This document shows positions 28,492 to 37,288 of a stretch of 64,000 nucleotides of DNA, in pieces (the stretch's first letter is position 1; each line of letters opens with the position of its first letter). The translations under genes were made by a program, and so were the position numbers. The DNA comes from an uncultured Gammaproteobacteria bacterium (GTDB lineage Bacteria > Pseudomonadota > Gammaproteobacteria > HK1): the NCBI GenBank assembly GCA_947258715.1, contig CAMYJH010000011.1, forward strand, positions 1 to 64,000, read 5' to 3'. Under the pieces are notes generated by a model, which was not told where the DNA came from, ran no database searches, and worked only from the letters and a program-made list of their open reading frames with translations.

Positions 28492-29838
28492 TCAGCGCAT
28501 GGTTACCAGCTCTTCTGCACTGGTCGGGTGAATAGCCACAGTTTCGTCGAAGTCCCGTTTCGTCGCCCCCATGCGTATCGCGACGGCAAATCCCTGCAAC
28601 ATTTCGTCTGCGCCCAATCCCAGAATATGACAGCCGACGATGCGCTCTTCTTCACCCACCACCACGAGCTTCATTAAAGTTTTGTGCTTCTTGCTGGTAA
28701 ACGCATGGTACATGGGCGTAAACCGAACTTCGTAGGTGCGCACGTCTTCGGCGTAATTCGACCGCGCCTGGGCTTCGGTCAGTCCTACCGTTCCGATAGT
28801 GGGATGACTGAACACCACGGTCGGGATCATTCCATAATCGAGCTTTCGGTCGCGCATGCCGCCGAAGATGCGGTCGGAGAGTCGGCGTCCGGCGGCAATG
28901 GCCACCGGCGTCAGCTCGTGATGCCCGGTGACATCGCCCACGGCGTAGACGCCTTCGGCGCTGGTATTCTGATAAGGGTCGGTAGGAATTGCCCCCTCCT
29001 CACCGATATCAATGCCGGCAGACTCGAGCCCAAGCCCGGACGTGCGTGGTAGCCGCCCGACCGCCCAAAGCAACGTATCCACGTTTTCGAAACGGCGACC
29101 CTGAGACAGTTGCAGACGCAAGTTGTCGCCGTTTCGCTCCACCCGCTCCACTCGTGTTTCCGAGAGAACTTCTATTCCGGATTCCCTGAGCGCCTCGTGC
29201 AGCGCTTGACGAATGCTTTGGTCAAAGCCTCGAAGCGGCAGGTCGCGGCGGATGACCATGCTCACCTCGGCGCCAAGCGCCTGGAACATGCCCGAGAGTT
29301 CCACGGCGATATATCCGCCGCCGACCACGACGACCCGTTTAGGGCAGCTCTCGAGCTCGAAAAAACCGTCGGAGGAAATACCGTGCTCGGCGCCGGGAAT
29401 GTCCGGCCACCTGGGCGCGCCGCCCACCGCAATCAAAACGTGATCCGCGGTCAACCGATCACCGTTTACCTCCATCGCCCTTTCGCCGACGAAGCGACCG
29501 CGGCCGCGAAACTCGGCGATTCCGTTCGACTGGAGCCGTGAACGGTATGCGTCGTTGAGCCGCGCTACGTATGCGTCTCGCGATGCTTTGAGCCGGCTCC
29601 AGTCAAACTCAGCGCCGTTGAGATTGAAACCGTAGTCGCGGGAATCTTCGAGCACGTGGGCGATGGACGCGCCGTACCACATCAGTTTCTTAGGCACACA
29701 GCCAACGTTGACGCAAGTGCCCCCCAGCTTGTGCTCCTCGACCACGGCGCAGCGCGCGCCATGTTCCCTGGCGCGCACCGCGGCGGCGATTCCGCCGCTG
29801 CCACCCCCAAGAACGAGAAAATCAAAATGGTGGCTCAT
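28492..29838 (-). CDS. gorA: Glutathione-disulfide reductase
   Basis: FAD- and NADPH-dependent enzyme that reduces glutathione disulfide; 448 residues. It has the FAD-binding [10 protein letters not shown], the redox-active pair C42/C47 in [13 protein letters not shown], the NADPH-binding [12 protein letters not shown], and the C-terminal His-Glu dyad in [12 protein letters not shown]. The C42-to-C47 spacing and the [12 protein letters not shown] sequence separate it from lipoamide dehydrogenase, so it is not the missing E3 of the pdh cluster. It fits with gshA and the GST gene in this window. Confidence 0.94.
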   Translation of the reverse strand: MSHHFDFLVLGGGSGGIAAAVRAREHGARCAVVEEHKLGGTCVNVGCVPKKLMWYGASIAHVLEDSRDYGFNLNGAEFDWSRLKASRDAYVARLNDAYRSRLQSNGIAEFRGRGRFVGERAMEVNGDRLTADHVLIAVGGAPRWPDIPGAEHGISSDGFFELESCPKRVVVVGGGYIAVELSGMFQALGAEVSMVIRRDLPLRGFDQSIRQALHEALRESGIEVLSETRVERVERNGDNLRLQLSQGRRFENVDTLLWAVGRLPRTSGLGLESAGIDIGEEGAIPTDPYQNTSAEGVYAVGDVTGHHELTPVAIAAGRRLSDRIFGGMRDRKLDYGMIPTVVFSHPTIGTVGLTEAQARSNYAEDVRTYEVRFTPMYHAFTSKKHKTLMKLVVVGEEERIVGCHILGLGADEMLQGFAVAIRMGATKRDFDETVAIHPTSAEELVTMR

Positions 29839-29907
29839 AAACGCAACTTCCCAAACGTAATATGTTCCCCCAGTTTAGACAGCGTCGCGCTGGCGGAAGA
29901 TGTCCAG

Positions 29908-31746
29908 TCAATCCAGCGGGTCGTCGTCTCGAACCCGCTGGTAGAAGACGCCCCAGGCGCCCGGGCCCGCGTGCACTCCGACCACGCCGGTAGCGGGTGC
30001 GCGAATCAGCTCGACTACCTCTAAGCTCGTTGTGAGTTCGTTCTCCACCCGATCCAGGGCGCCACCCGTTCCCATCTCGACCAAGCCAAGGCGCACGCGT
30101 TCCCCTGGCCGGAGCTGACTCTTGAGCAAGGCTATCGCCCGCTCGTAGGCTTCGGCGTCGCTGCGCGCGTTGGCCACCGGCACGATTTTTCCATCCTTGT
30201 CCGCGATGATGGGCCGAAGCCCCAGCAGCCCCCCAATGAGGGATTTTGCCGCCCCAATGCGTCCTCCTCGACGCAGGTATTCCAGCGTTTTTAGCGCGAT
30301 CACCATCCCGGAGTCCTCCCGCCAGCGTGCCAGCCAACTCAAAATTTCTTCCAACTGAGCGCCCCGGGACGCCAGCCGCGCAGCGTTGAGCGTCATCATG
30401 CCCACACCGAGGCTCGCGCTTTGACTGTCAAAAATCTCCACCCTGGGATGCGGCGCAAGCGCCGCCCCGCTCTGGGCCGAGGTGTAGGTGCCGGAAACGC
30501 CTCGGCTGACGGTGACTATGATCGAAGGACGGTCGCTGCGGATCCGGTCCAGGGCCTCCACGAACGCCCTCGGTGGTGGCTGGCTGGTCGTGGGATGGTG
30601 GGGATCGGACTGCAGTAGTCGGTAAAACTCCTCGGTGGAAAGGTCCACCTGATCGCGATAGACGCGGTCGCCAAAAAGAACCTGCAGCGGCGCCATCTCG
30701 ATACCGTGCTCGCGGCGAACCGGCTCGGGTAAGTCCGCCGTCGAGTCACACAGCACCGCAACCGTCTCCGGTTGCGCCTCAAGAGCAACCATCGGCCGCT
30801 GGCTGTCTTCCCGTCGCTCCTCGCGCTGGCGCAACATGTCGTCGACTTTCTGTTCCTCTACGCTGCCCTGACGCGCCGCAATCCTGAGCACCTCGTCCGG
30901 ATGATTGGTGTGAATATGAAGCTTAAACAGCTTGCCGGTGGTGGCTACCAGCAGAGAGCTGCCCAGCGGGCGAAACAGCTGCTTCAGCCGTTCGGATTCG
31001 AATCTTTTGCCGCGCACCACCACTTCGGTGCAATAGCGTTCACTCAGGTCCGAGCTGTCGTGTTCGAACGCCACTTGATCCACGGCCTCGCGAAGATCGG
31101 CGTCCGAAGGTTCCGGTAACGGCTCTCCCCGCACCGCACGGAGCGCGCCCTCGAGAAAGTTGACGTAGCCCTGGGCTCCGGCGTCCACCACGTTGGCCTC
31201 GCGCAGCACCGCCAGCTGTTCCGGCGTGCGTGCAAGCGCAACCGCCGCGGCGTCGAACAGGAATTCCATCAACTCGCCAAGGTGCACTCGGTCGGCGGCC
31301 GCTTTTTCCAAAGCCGCATCGCCAACGGAGCGCATTACGCTGACGATGGTACCTTCCACCGGATTCTCCACCGCGGAATAGACGCAATCCGATGCCGCCT
31401 TGAGTGCCGGCGCCACTTCCGCCAGAGTGAGACGAGACGCTTCAGAAAAGGAATTCGCCAGGCCGAGGAACCAGTGAGCCATGATGACACCACTGTTACC
31501 CTTGGCGCCGAGAATGCTCGCCTCCGCCGCCAGCCTCGAAACCTCACCGAGATTCGGCTCATCCAGTGCTCTCACCGCCGCGGCGGTTGCGGACAGCGAT
31601 AGCGCCATATTCGTTCCGGTGTCCCCGTCCGGCACCGGAAACACGTTGATTCGGTTGATGTGTTCGCGGGTGTGCCGCACCCAGTCCGCGCCGGCGACGA
31701 TCGCCTGACGGAAATACCGTCCATCGAGATATTGGATAGGCACCAT
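29908..31746 (-). CDS. Fused DhaL (DAK2)-DegV protein, fatty-acid-kinase-like
   Basis: A 612-residue fusion. The N-terminal part (about 1-200) is a DhaL/DAK2 ATP-binding domain with NVFPVPDGDTGTNM and GAKGNSGVI. A middle segment (about 210-310) resembles the central FakA region, with a motif around KLHIHTNHPDEVL. The C-terminal part (about 325-605) is a DegV/FakB lipid-binding domain (VAVLCDSTADLP, TSQPPPRAFVEAL, GLRPII). In Firmicutes the FakA kinase and FakB carrier are separate proteins that phosphorylate fatty acids; here one chain carries both. Fatty-acid phosphorylation is an inference. It stands alone upstream of gorA. Confidence 0.88.
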   Translation of the reverse strand: MVPIQYLDGRYFRQAIVAGADWVRHTREHINRINVFPVPDGDTGTNMALSLSATAAAVRALDEPNLGEVSRLAAEASILGAKGNSGVIMAHWFLGLANSFSEASRLTLAEVAPALKAASDCVYSAVENPVEGTIVSVMRSVGDAALEKAAADRVHLGELMEFLFDAAAVALARTPEQLAVLREANVVDAGAQGYVNFLEGALRAVRGEPLPEPSDADLREAVDQVAFEHDSSDLSERYCTEVVVRGKRFESERLKQLFRPLGSSLLVATTGKLFKLHIHTNHPDEVLRIAARQGSVEEQKVDDMLRQREERREDSQRPMVALEAQPETVAVLCDSTADLPEPVRREHGIEMAPLQVLFGDRVYRDQVDLSTEEFYRLLQSDPHHPTTSQPPPRAFVEALDRIRSDRPSIIVTVSRGVSGTYTSAQSGAALAPHPRVEIFDSQSASLGVGMMTLNAARLASRGAQLEEILSWLARWREDSGMVIALKTLEYLRRGGRIGAAKSLIGGLLGLRPIIADKDGKIVPVANARSDAEAYERAIALLKSQLRPGERVRLGLVEMGTGGALDRVENELTTSLEVVELIRAPATGVVGVHAGPGAWGVFYQRVRDDDPLD

Positions 31747-32156
31747 CGTACTGGAATTCGCTGGCTCGAAGCCGGTTCACAGCATAGGGACGCCGCCCCG
31801 AAGCGTCCACAATTCGAACCCAATCCTCTGATTTTTTGGAACGCCAGGGCGCGCACTCGGTGGCCCGTCGATACGGGTTCTCCAAGAGTCTCTCCACCTT
31901 CATGCAGCAGGATTGAGTCGTGCGTGAAACAAGCCGAATCGCGGCACCACAACGCTCTTTTTACCCGCCCGCGAAGCGACGGGAAAGGTGAATCACGATA
32001 ACGATTGAATGAAGCTCCGAAATTCATCTGGCTTCCCGCAGGAGTGCCAACGTTTCAAAAAAAACGCCCCGGGGAGGGGCGTTAAGTCTCTTAGAGGGAC
32101 ATCCGTGTCCTTTGGGCGGATGCAGGAACGTCCCTGTCCCAGCGGAGGTCGGTCAA
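31747..32156. other. Intergenic region with terminator and hairpins
   Basis: 410 bases between the DhaL-DegV start and the FHA stop. It holds the FHA terminator (32055-32083). Next to it is a hairpin-prone stretch at 32095-32150, where GGGAC and GTCCC motifs and CATCCG and CGGATG motifs are interleaved. The promoter of the DhaL-DegV gene should lie at 31747-31950. No gene is evident. Confidence 0.5.
32055..32083 (-). terminator. Rho-independent terminator of the second FHA gene
   Basis: AACGCCCC (32063-32070) pairs perfectly with GGGGCGTT (32076-32083) around a 5-base loop. On the minus strand the stem is followed by a run of T residues complementary to the A-run at 32057-32064. It lies about 75 bases after the FHA stop codon. 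Confidence 0.8.
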
Positions 32157-33008
32157 TCAGGAGCTCAAACTGTTTTCTCGCTGTAAAACCTTGCGCCGCA
32201 AAAATGTGCCGCGGGATGAAAGATCGATCAGGCTAAGTTTCGAATTTCCGTCCCACTCGATGATGAGATGGGCGCGGGAAACGTGACCGAAGTCCGGATC
32301 GATGGGCACGTCGCTTTCGGGATGCCGGCCGATCATATTGCGACCTGGTCTCAAGAAATACATTACGCCGTTCTGGTCCACTAGACACGGCGGGCGCGCG
32401 CCCACCAGACGGAACAGGTGATTGGCGAGCTTGAGCTCGATCTTTTCACCTTCTTCGTATTCCAGCTCCATGTTTTCGCCCATGTTAAGGCGAAGGAATT
32501 CTTCCGGGTTAAGAACCTCCATCTCCGGCTGTGTCGCATCCGCCGGCGCTGGATAGAGCGTTTGCGTCTCGTACCCATCAGTCTCTTCGAGGCCCTGCTT
32601 TCGCATCACGATGAAGTCCAGCAGGCGCTTTCTAAAGCTCAAGTATTGGAGGTACTTGATCAGAACCGCGCGCTGGTACTCGCCGCAGTCGGTTTCCTGA
32701 CTGCGAATGGTGGAAAATATGGTGCGCCAATCGTGGTCGCGGGAGATGGCCTTTAAGTCCAGCGAGCGGAGAAAATCGTCTGCCTTTGCGGGCTCCTCGA
32801 TGGCGTCGACCACCGCTTCCGCAAAGCGTTTGAGAATGCGGGACACGACATCTGCTTCGCGCCTGATCTTGTCCGGCTCCCAGGCGAAGAATTCCGGCAG
32901 CCGCTCCGACGGTACCTTGGTGCGTGCGGCGAGCTTGGCCTCGAACTGTTCCAGCGCCCCGTGATCGTGAACCTCGCTATGGGCTGGTCCTTCTTCGGGC
33001 GTGGGCAT
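32157..33008 (-). CDS. FHA-domain protein, copy 2
   Basis: A 283-residue protein with the same plan as the gene at 22187: an unrecognised helical N-terminal region (about 10-160) and a C-terminal FHA domain (about 200-275) with NMIGRHPESDV, VSRAHLIIE and DLSSRGTF. The shared N-terminal pattern includes LEQFEAKLAART near the start and DHDWRTIFSTI in the middle. The start is uncertain: the ATG at 33008 has no clear ribosome site, and an in-frame TTG at 33053 is also possible. A perfect terminator follows. Phosphothreonine recognition is expected from the FHA motifs; the partner is unknown. Confidence 0.8.
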   Translation of the reverse strand: MPTPEEGPAHSEVHDHGALEQFEAKLAARTKVPSERLPEFFAWEPDKIRREADVVSRILKRFAEAVVDAIEEPAKADDFLRSLDLKAISRDHDWRTIFSTIRSQETDCGEYQRAVLIKYLQYLSFRKRLLDFIVMRKQGLEETDGYETQTLYPAPADATQPEMEVLNPEEFLRLNMGENMELEYEEGEKIELKLANHLFRLVGARPPCLVDQNGVMYFLRPGRNMIGRHPESDVPIDPDFGHVSRAHLIIEWDGNSKLSLIDLSSRGTFLRRKVLQRENSLSS

Positions 33009-33421
33009 GCTATTCGCGATGGTCAACTTAGAAACCTTAGAGTTCTGTAGCAACCGCCGTATGGCGGTGCAAACCGGCGTCGTGTTAGCGCCAGTAACCC
33101 GCTGGCAGGCACTGCTTTTGGTAACGTGCCGGGAATTCTGGCGCTCGTTCTCAATACAAGATGCGTGCCAAGCGACCCACTTTCGGATTCAACGGTATGA
33201 TTGACGACTGGATTCAGCGACTTATTCCATTCAGTAAATCTCGATTCTGAGGCAGGGCTCGACGCTCTGATGTCAACATCGTTGACAGCTTTCTGAGCCA
33301 AAACAAGCCGAGAACCATTCAAAGCGCTACAGAGACATCGTCAACATCGTTTACTGTGAGAGGAAACAGGCGCTAACAATATTTCCGCTTTCTAAGCAGA
33401 TTTCGGCCGGCGTTGGCCGGC
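33009..33421. other. Gene-free interval with paired palindromes
   Basis: 413 bases between the FHA gene and the end of the glycosyltransferase gene. It carries two near-identical 15-bp palindromes (33272-33286 and 33341-33355). No open frame here has family resemblance. Confidence 0.5.
33272..33355. promoter_or_regulatory. Pair of 15-bp palindromic sites
   Basis: GTCAACATCGTTGAC (33272-33286) is a perfect 6-3-6 palindrome. GTCAACATCGTTTAC (33341-33355) repeats it with one change, 69 bp away. Two copies of a symmetric site in non-coding DNA suggest a repressor or activator operator, possibly for the FHA gene whose start is about 265 bases away. The cognate regulator is unknown. Confidence 0.45.
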
Positions 33422-34186
33422 TCAGCGGCGGCCGTCGTACCAAAGGGTGCAAAGGCCGGGATCGCGAAAGAAGCGACGGGGGTGGCGCAGGATACGAAGT
33501 CCGAGCAGAAGTATCTCTTTCTGACTGTAAAGCTCGCCCTTTCGCCCGGAGGTGCGAAGGGGATGACGGCCTAAGATGACCATCCGCTGGCCACGCCAGC
33601 TTGCGTAGCGCTTGAGTCGACGGCTGAAGCTGATTTCTTCGCCCGCAAACAAGCGGACGTCAAAACCGTTTACCGCTCGGAACGCATCCCGAGTGCAGAA
33701 AATGAACGCGCCCGCCGCCCAGCACGACCAGCGGGAGACGAAATTCCAGATCCAAACGCCGAGGTAAAGCAGCGGCGGCAGGTGCTGCATTTGCATCAGC
33801 GCACCGCCTCCGGCGATCTTCGGGTCGCTAATGGCCTCGACCAGGTCCCGAATCAGAGCGCCATCCGGCCATGAATCGGCGTCTACGAATAAGAGCCAGT
33901 GACCCCGAGCGGCGAACCCTCCCCGGTTTCTTGCCCTGGCAATCTGTCGGATCGGCTCGTACACCACCCGGGCCCCGAGCTTTGCCGCCCGCGCGGCGGT
34001 ATCGTCGCTGGACTGATTGTCCACGACGACCAACTCATAATCATGTCTGGCTATGCCGGCCAACTCGAAGGCTTCGGCGATGCTCTTAACGCAGCCTTCG
34101 ATCAGCTTGGACTCGTTGTAGGCGGGGACAACGACTGAAAGCCGCGGCGCGGGTTGTCGCGGTGTAGAGGTCGGGTCGTGGATCAT
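33422..34186 (-). CDS. Family 2 glycosyltransferase
   Basis: A 254-residue GT-A-fold glycosyltransferase with the N-terminal nucleotide-sugar region (RLSVVVPAYNESKLIEGCV), the DNQSSDDT motif and the metal-binding DXD-like FVDADSWP. A hydrophobic stretch (about 140-165: LLYLGVWIWNF and WAAGAFIFC) may associate with the membrane. The acceptor and sugar are unknown. Its start overlaps the end of the rhodanese gene as ATGA, so the pair is coupled, though no functional link is obvious. Confidence 0.88.
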   Translation of the reverse strand: MIHDPTSTPRQPAPRLSVVVPAYNESKLIEGCVKSIAEAFELAGIARHDYELVVVDNQSSDDTAARAAKLGARVVYEPIRQIARARNRGGFAARGHWLLFVDADSWPDGALIRDLVEAISDPKIAGGGALMQMQHLPPLLYLGVWIWNFVSRWSCWAAGAFIFCTRDAFRAVNGFDVRLFAGEEISFSRRLKRYASWRGQRMVILGRHPLRTSGRKGELYSQKEILLLGLRILRHPRRFFRDPGLCTLWYDGRR

Positions 34187-35049
34187 GGAAGCAGACGAGG
34201 CCCGGGTTCCGAACCCGTGGCCACCGGTCGGCCAGAGTCACTGCACCACTCGCTCCAGGAACCGGCGTAAAGACGTCCCGGCGGCAGACCGGCGTGTGCC
34301 GCCGCCAGCAGCAACTGACAGGCAGTGACGCCGGAGCCGCAGTAATACACCGCCGATTCCGGAGCTTGATCGCCCAGCGTTCGCTTGAAGCGGGCCTTGA
34401 GTTCCTGGGGTGATCGGAAGCGTCCGTCGGCGTCAACGTTGTCCCGATAGGGATGGTTTCGTGCGCCGGGTATGTGCCCTGCAACCGGATCGAGAGGCTC
34501 TTCTTCGCCACAATAGCGGGCCTCGTCACGGGCATCCACCAGGCAGGCCTGTGCGGGTACCTCTGCCAAGCTCACCACCCACTCCCGCTTTGCCTGGCCT
34601 TGAAACGCCTTTTGCGTGGCCTCGCTTGATCCGGATTCCAGTGGTAAACCCGCTGATTGCCAGGCGTGAAACCCGCCGTCCATGACCGCGACCGCGTCGT
34701 GTCCCATGTAGCGCAACAACCACCAGAGTCTCGCCGCGATGCCGGCGTCGGCTTGGTCGTAAACGACGACCTGAACGTGTGTATCAATGCCCAGCCGGCC
34801 GAACAGCTCGGTCAGCGCCTCAGGTGACGGCAGAGGATGGCGCCCGTGATCAGTGAGGGGCTCACCGGCCAGATCGTCGTGAAGATGCACGTAGCGCGCC
34901 CCCGGAACGTGACCTTCGAGATAGGCGCGCCGACCCGCTTCCGGATCCATGAGATTGTACCGGCAGTCGGCAATCACCCATTTAGGATCGCCCAAGCGAC
35001 GCGAAACGTCGTCGACCGTAACCAGTGTGTCTAAACTTTCGGTAGTCAT
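34183..35049 (-). CDS. sseA: 3-mercaptopyruvate/thiosulfate sulfurtransferase (two-domain rhodanese)
   Basis: A 288-residue tandem rhodanese. The active-site loop in the second domain is YYCGSGVTA; CGSGVTA is the form found in mercaptopyruvate sulfurtransferases such as SseA, while thiosulfate-type enzymes usually have CRKGVT. The N-terminal inactive domain contains VIADCRYNL and the D-H-x-R-G-like IPGA and VPGARYVHL elements. I chose the ATG at 35049; a frame to 35214 would collide with the pdhA start. It is divergent from pdhA. Confidence 0.88.
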   Translation of the reverse strand: MTTESLDTLVTVDDVSRRLGDPKWVIADCRYNLMDPEAGRRAYLEGHVPGARYVHLHDDLAGEPLTDHGRHPLPSPEALTELFGRLGIDTHVQVVVYDQADAGIAARLWWLLRYMGHDAVAVMDGGFHAWQSAGLPLESGSSEATQKAFQGQAKREWVVSLAEVPAQACLVDARDEARYCGEEEPLDPVAGHIPGARNHPYRDNVDADGRFRSPQELKARFKRTLGDQAPESAVYYCGSGVTACQLLLAAAHAGLPPGRLYAGSWSEWCSDSGRPVATGSEPGPRLLP

Positions 35050-35156
35050 TCGCTGCGCCGTCTGATAAAAATTCAGCCAGGTTATTGCCGGCGTTATTAT
35101 AGCGGGGGGTAAAAACGTGCGGGTCACCAAGCGTCGGGGTAGCGGTCTAAACGCAT

Positions 35157-35170
35157 CACAAAACGTTGTG
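35157..35170. promoter_or_regulatory. Small palindrome in the sseA-pdhA intergenic region
   Basis: CACAAAACGTTGTG is a perfect 5-4-5 inverted repeat 45 bases before the pdhA ATG. Its place between divergent genes suits a regulator site. It is short enough to arise by chance. Confidence 0.25.
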
Positions 35171-35214
35171 TACTCTTCAGTAATCTTCCCCGACCACCCG
35201 GGATCGTTGGTCAC

Positions 35215-36288
35215 ATGACCCGCATTGCTGAATTCGCGGTCGAATACATCCAGTTTCTAGATCCTGCCGGGAAACCCACTCAGGATATACCGCCGCATCT
35301 GGCCGAAGCGGAGGCGATCACGCCCATGTATCGCCTGATGGCCTTGACCCGCACCTTCGACGCCAAGGCCATTGCGCTGCAGCGCACCGGTCAGCTCGGC
35401 ACCTATGCCTCCTCCCTGGGCCAGGAGGCCATCGGCGCCGCCGTGGGTCTCGCCATGCGGCAAGACGACGTGCTCGTTCCCAGCTACCGCGAGCAGGCGG
35501 CCCAGTTCGCCCGTGGCGTCACCCTGGAAGAGCTGTTTCTCTATTGGAGCGGCGACGAGCGCGGCAGCCGTTATTCAGGTCCACAGTTTGATTTTCCCAT
35601 TAGTATTCCCATCGCAACGCAATCGTGTCACGCGGTTGGCGCCGCAGCAGCCATCAAGCTGCGCGGAGAGCCGCGGGTCGTAGTGGAAGGCTGCGGCGAC
35701 GGCGCCACGTCAAAGGGGGATTTCTACGAGTCGCTGAACCTGGCCGGCGTCTGGCATCTGCCGGTGGTGTTCGTCGTCAGCAACAACCAGTGGGCCATTT
35801 CCGTTCCCCGCAGCCGCCAGTCCGGGGCAAAAACCCTGGCGCAGAAAGCCTTCGCTGGAGGCTTCGAGGGCGTCCAGGTGGATGGCAACGATCCGGTCGC
35901 GGTGCGATTTGCCATGGACAACGCTCTGGAGCGGGCTCGAAGCGGCGGCGGCCCCACGCTGGTCGAGGCCGTGACATACCGGCTGCAAGATCACACCACC
36001 GCCGACGACGCCAGCCGTTACCGCGACGCGGAAGAGGTGGAGACGGCGAAACAATCCGATCCCATGATCCGCACCCGGCGCTATCTGGAATCCCTTCAGG
36101 CGTGGGGCGATGAGGACGAAGCGGCGCTTAAGGAGGAATGCGGGCGCCGGGTTCAGGAGGCGGTGGAGGCCTACCTGGCGACTCCGCCGGAACCACCCGA
36201 GGCCATGTTCGACAGCCTTTATGCCGAGCTTCCCGGGGCGCTAACGGGCCAGCGCGCAGAAGCCATAAAGGAAAATTCCGATGGCTGA
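35215..36288 (+). CDS. pdhA: Pyruvate (2-oxoacid) dehydrogenase E1 component, alpha subunit
   Basis: The alpha half of the heterotetrameric, thiamine-diphosphate-dependent E1 that decarboxylates pyruvate or a related 2-oxoacid; 357 residues. The ThDP signature runs from GDGATSKGDFYESLN to VVSNNQWAIS, and the phosphorylation-loop region TYRLQDHTTADDASRYRD is present. The start codon lies just after the upstream stop region and the gene overlaps pdhB by 8 bases. Most gammaproteobacteria use a single-chain AceE, so this alpha-beta form is a different PDH type. Branched-chain 2-oxoacid dehydrogenase is an alternative. Confidence 0.9.
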   Translation: MTRIAEFAVEYIQFLDPAGKPTQDIPPHLAEAEAITPMYRLMALTRTFDAKAIALQRTGQLGTYASSLGQEAIGAAVGLAMRQDDVLVPSYREQAAQFARGVTLEELFLYWSGDERGSRYSGPQFDFPISIPIATQSCHAVGAAAAIKLRGEPRVVVEGCGDGATSKGDFYESLNLAGVWHLPVVFVVSNNQWAISVPRSRQSGAKTLAQKAFAGGFEGVQVDGNDPVAVRFAMDNALERARSGGGPTLVEAVTYRLQDHTTADDASRYRDAEEVETAKQSDPMIRTRRYLESLQAWGDEDEAALKEECGRRVQEAVEAYLATPPEPPEAMFDSLYAELPGALTGQRAEAIKENSDG

Positions 36289-37261
36289 GGTCAACCTGGT
36301 GGAGGCGGTCAACATGGCGCTGGCGCGGGCAATGGAGGAGGACGACAACGTGGTGGTGCTGGGTGAGGATGTTGGCGTCAATGGCGGCGTCTTCCGTGCC
36401 ACCGTCGGTCTGCTGGATCGCTTTGGCAAAGAACGCGTCATGGATACCCCTCTGGCCGAATCCCTCATCGCCGGCATGTCCATCGGTATGGCGGCTATGG
36501 GGCTGAAGCCGGTGGCGGAGATCCAGTTTATGGGTTTCATCTATCCATGCGTTGATCAGCTTGTCTGCCACGCCTCTCGACTGCGCAACCGCACCCGCGG
36601 ACGCTTAGGCTGCCCGATGGTGCTGCGCGCGCCTTTCGGCGGGGGCATTCACGCGCCCGAGCATCATTCCGAGAGCACCGAGGCCATTTTTGCCCACATC
36701 CCCGGCCTGCGGGTGGTGATACCGTCTTCCCCATCGCGGGCCTACGGTCTGTTGCTGGCCGCGATCCGCGATCCCGACCCGGTGATTTTCTTGGAACCGA
36801 AGCGCATTTACCGGCTGGTGCGCCAAGAGGTGCCGGACGACGGTACCGCGCTGCCGCTGGACGTGTGCTTCACCTTGCGCGAAGGAACCGATCTCACCCT
36901 GGTGACGTGGGGCGCGATGGTGCATGAGACCCTCCAGGCCGCCGACGCGCTGGCCGATCAGGGGATAAGTGCGGAGGTGATTGACGTCGCCACCGTCAAG
37001 CCCCTGGACGCCGAAAGCATTCTGATCTCGGTGGAAAAAACCGGACGGTGCGTCATCGTCCACGAGGCCGCGCGTACCGCCGGCATGGGCGCCGAGATTG
37101 CAGCGCGCCTCTGCGACGAGGGCCTGCTTTCGCTCATGGCTCCGGTGAAACGCGTGACCGGGTTTGACACCGTTATGCCGCTGCCGCGGAGCGAGCACTA
37201 TTACATGCCAAACGTCAAACGAATTCTCAAGACATGCAGAGAACTTGTTGATTATGCTTAA
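36281..37261 (+). CDS. pdhB: Pyruvate (2-oxoacid) dehydrogenase E1 component, beta subunit
   Basis: The beta half of E1, 326 residues, in an 8-base overlap with pdhA. It has the conserved GEDVGVNGGVFRATVGLLDRF and DTPLAESLIAGMSIGMA regions and a transketolase C-terminal domain (LVTWGAMVHETLQAA, VIDVATVKPLD). The beta subunit supplies part of the ThDP site and the contact surface for E2. It precedes pdhC by 27 bases. Confidence 0.92.
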   Translation: MAEVNLVEAVNMALARAMEEDDNVVVLGEDVGVNGGVFRATVGLLDRFGKERVMDTPLAESLIAGMSIGMAAMGLKPVAEIQFMGFIYPCVDQLVCHASRLRNRTRGRLGCPMVLRAPFGGGIHAPEHHSESTEAIFAHIPGLRVVIPSSPSRAYGLLLAAIRDPDPVIFLEPKRIYRLVRQEVPDDGTALPLDVCFTLREGTDLTLVTWGAMVHETLQAADALADQGISAEVIDVATVKPLDAESILISVEKTGRCVIVHEAARTAGMGAEIAARLCDEGLLSLMAPVKRVTGFDTVMPLPRSEHYYMPNVKRILKTCRELVDYA

Positions 37262-37288
37262 GTGTTTTGATGAGCAGCGGAGGTTGCG

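Noticed and set aside
28492..29838. Flavoprotein considered as the missing lipoamide dehydrogenase (E3)
   Set aside because: Its [13 protein letters not shown] redox motif and overall features are those of glutathione reductase.
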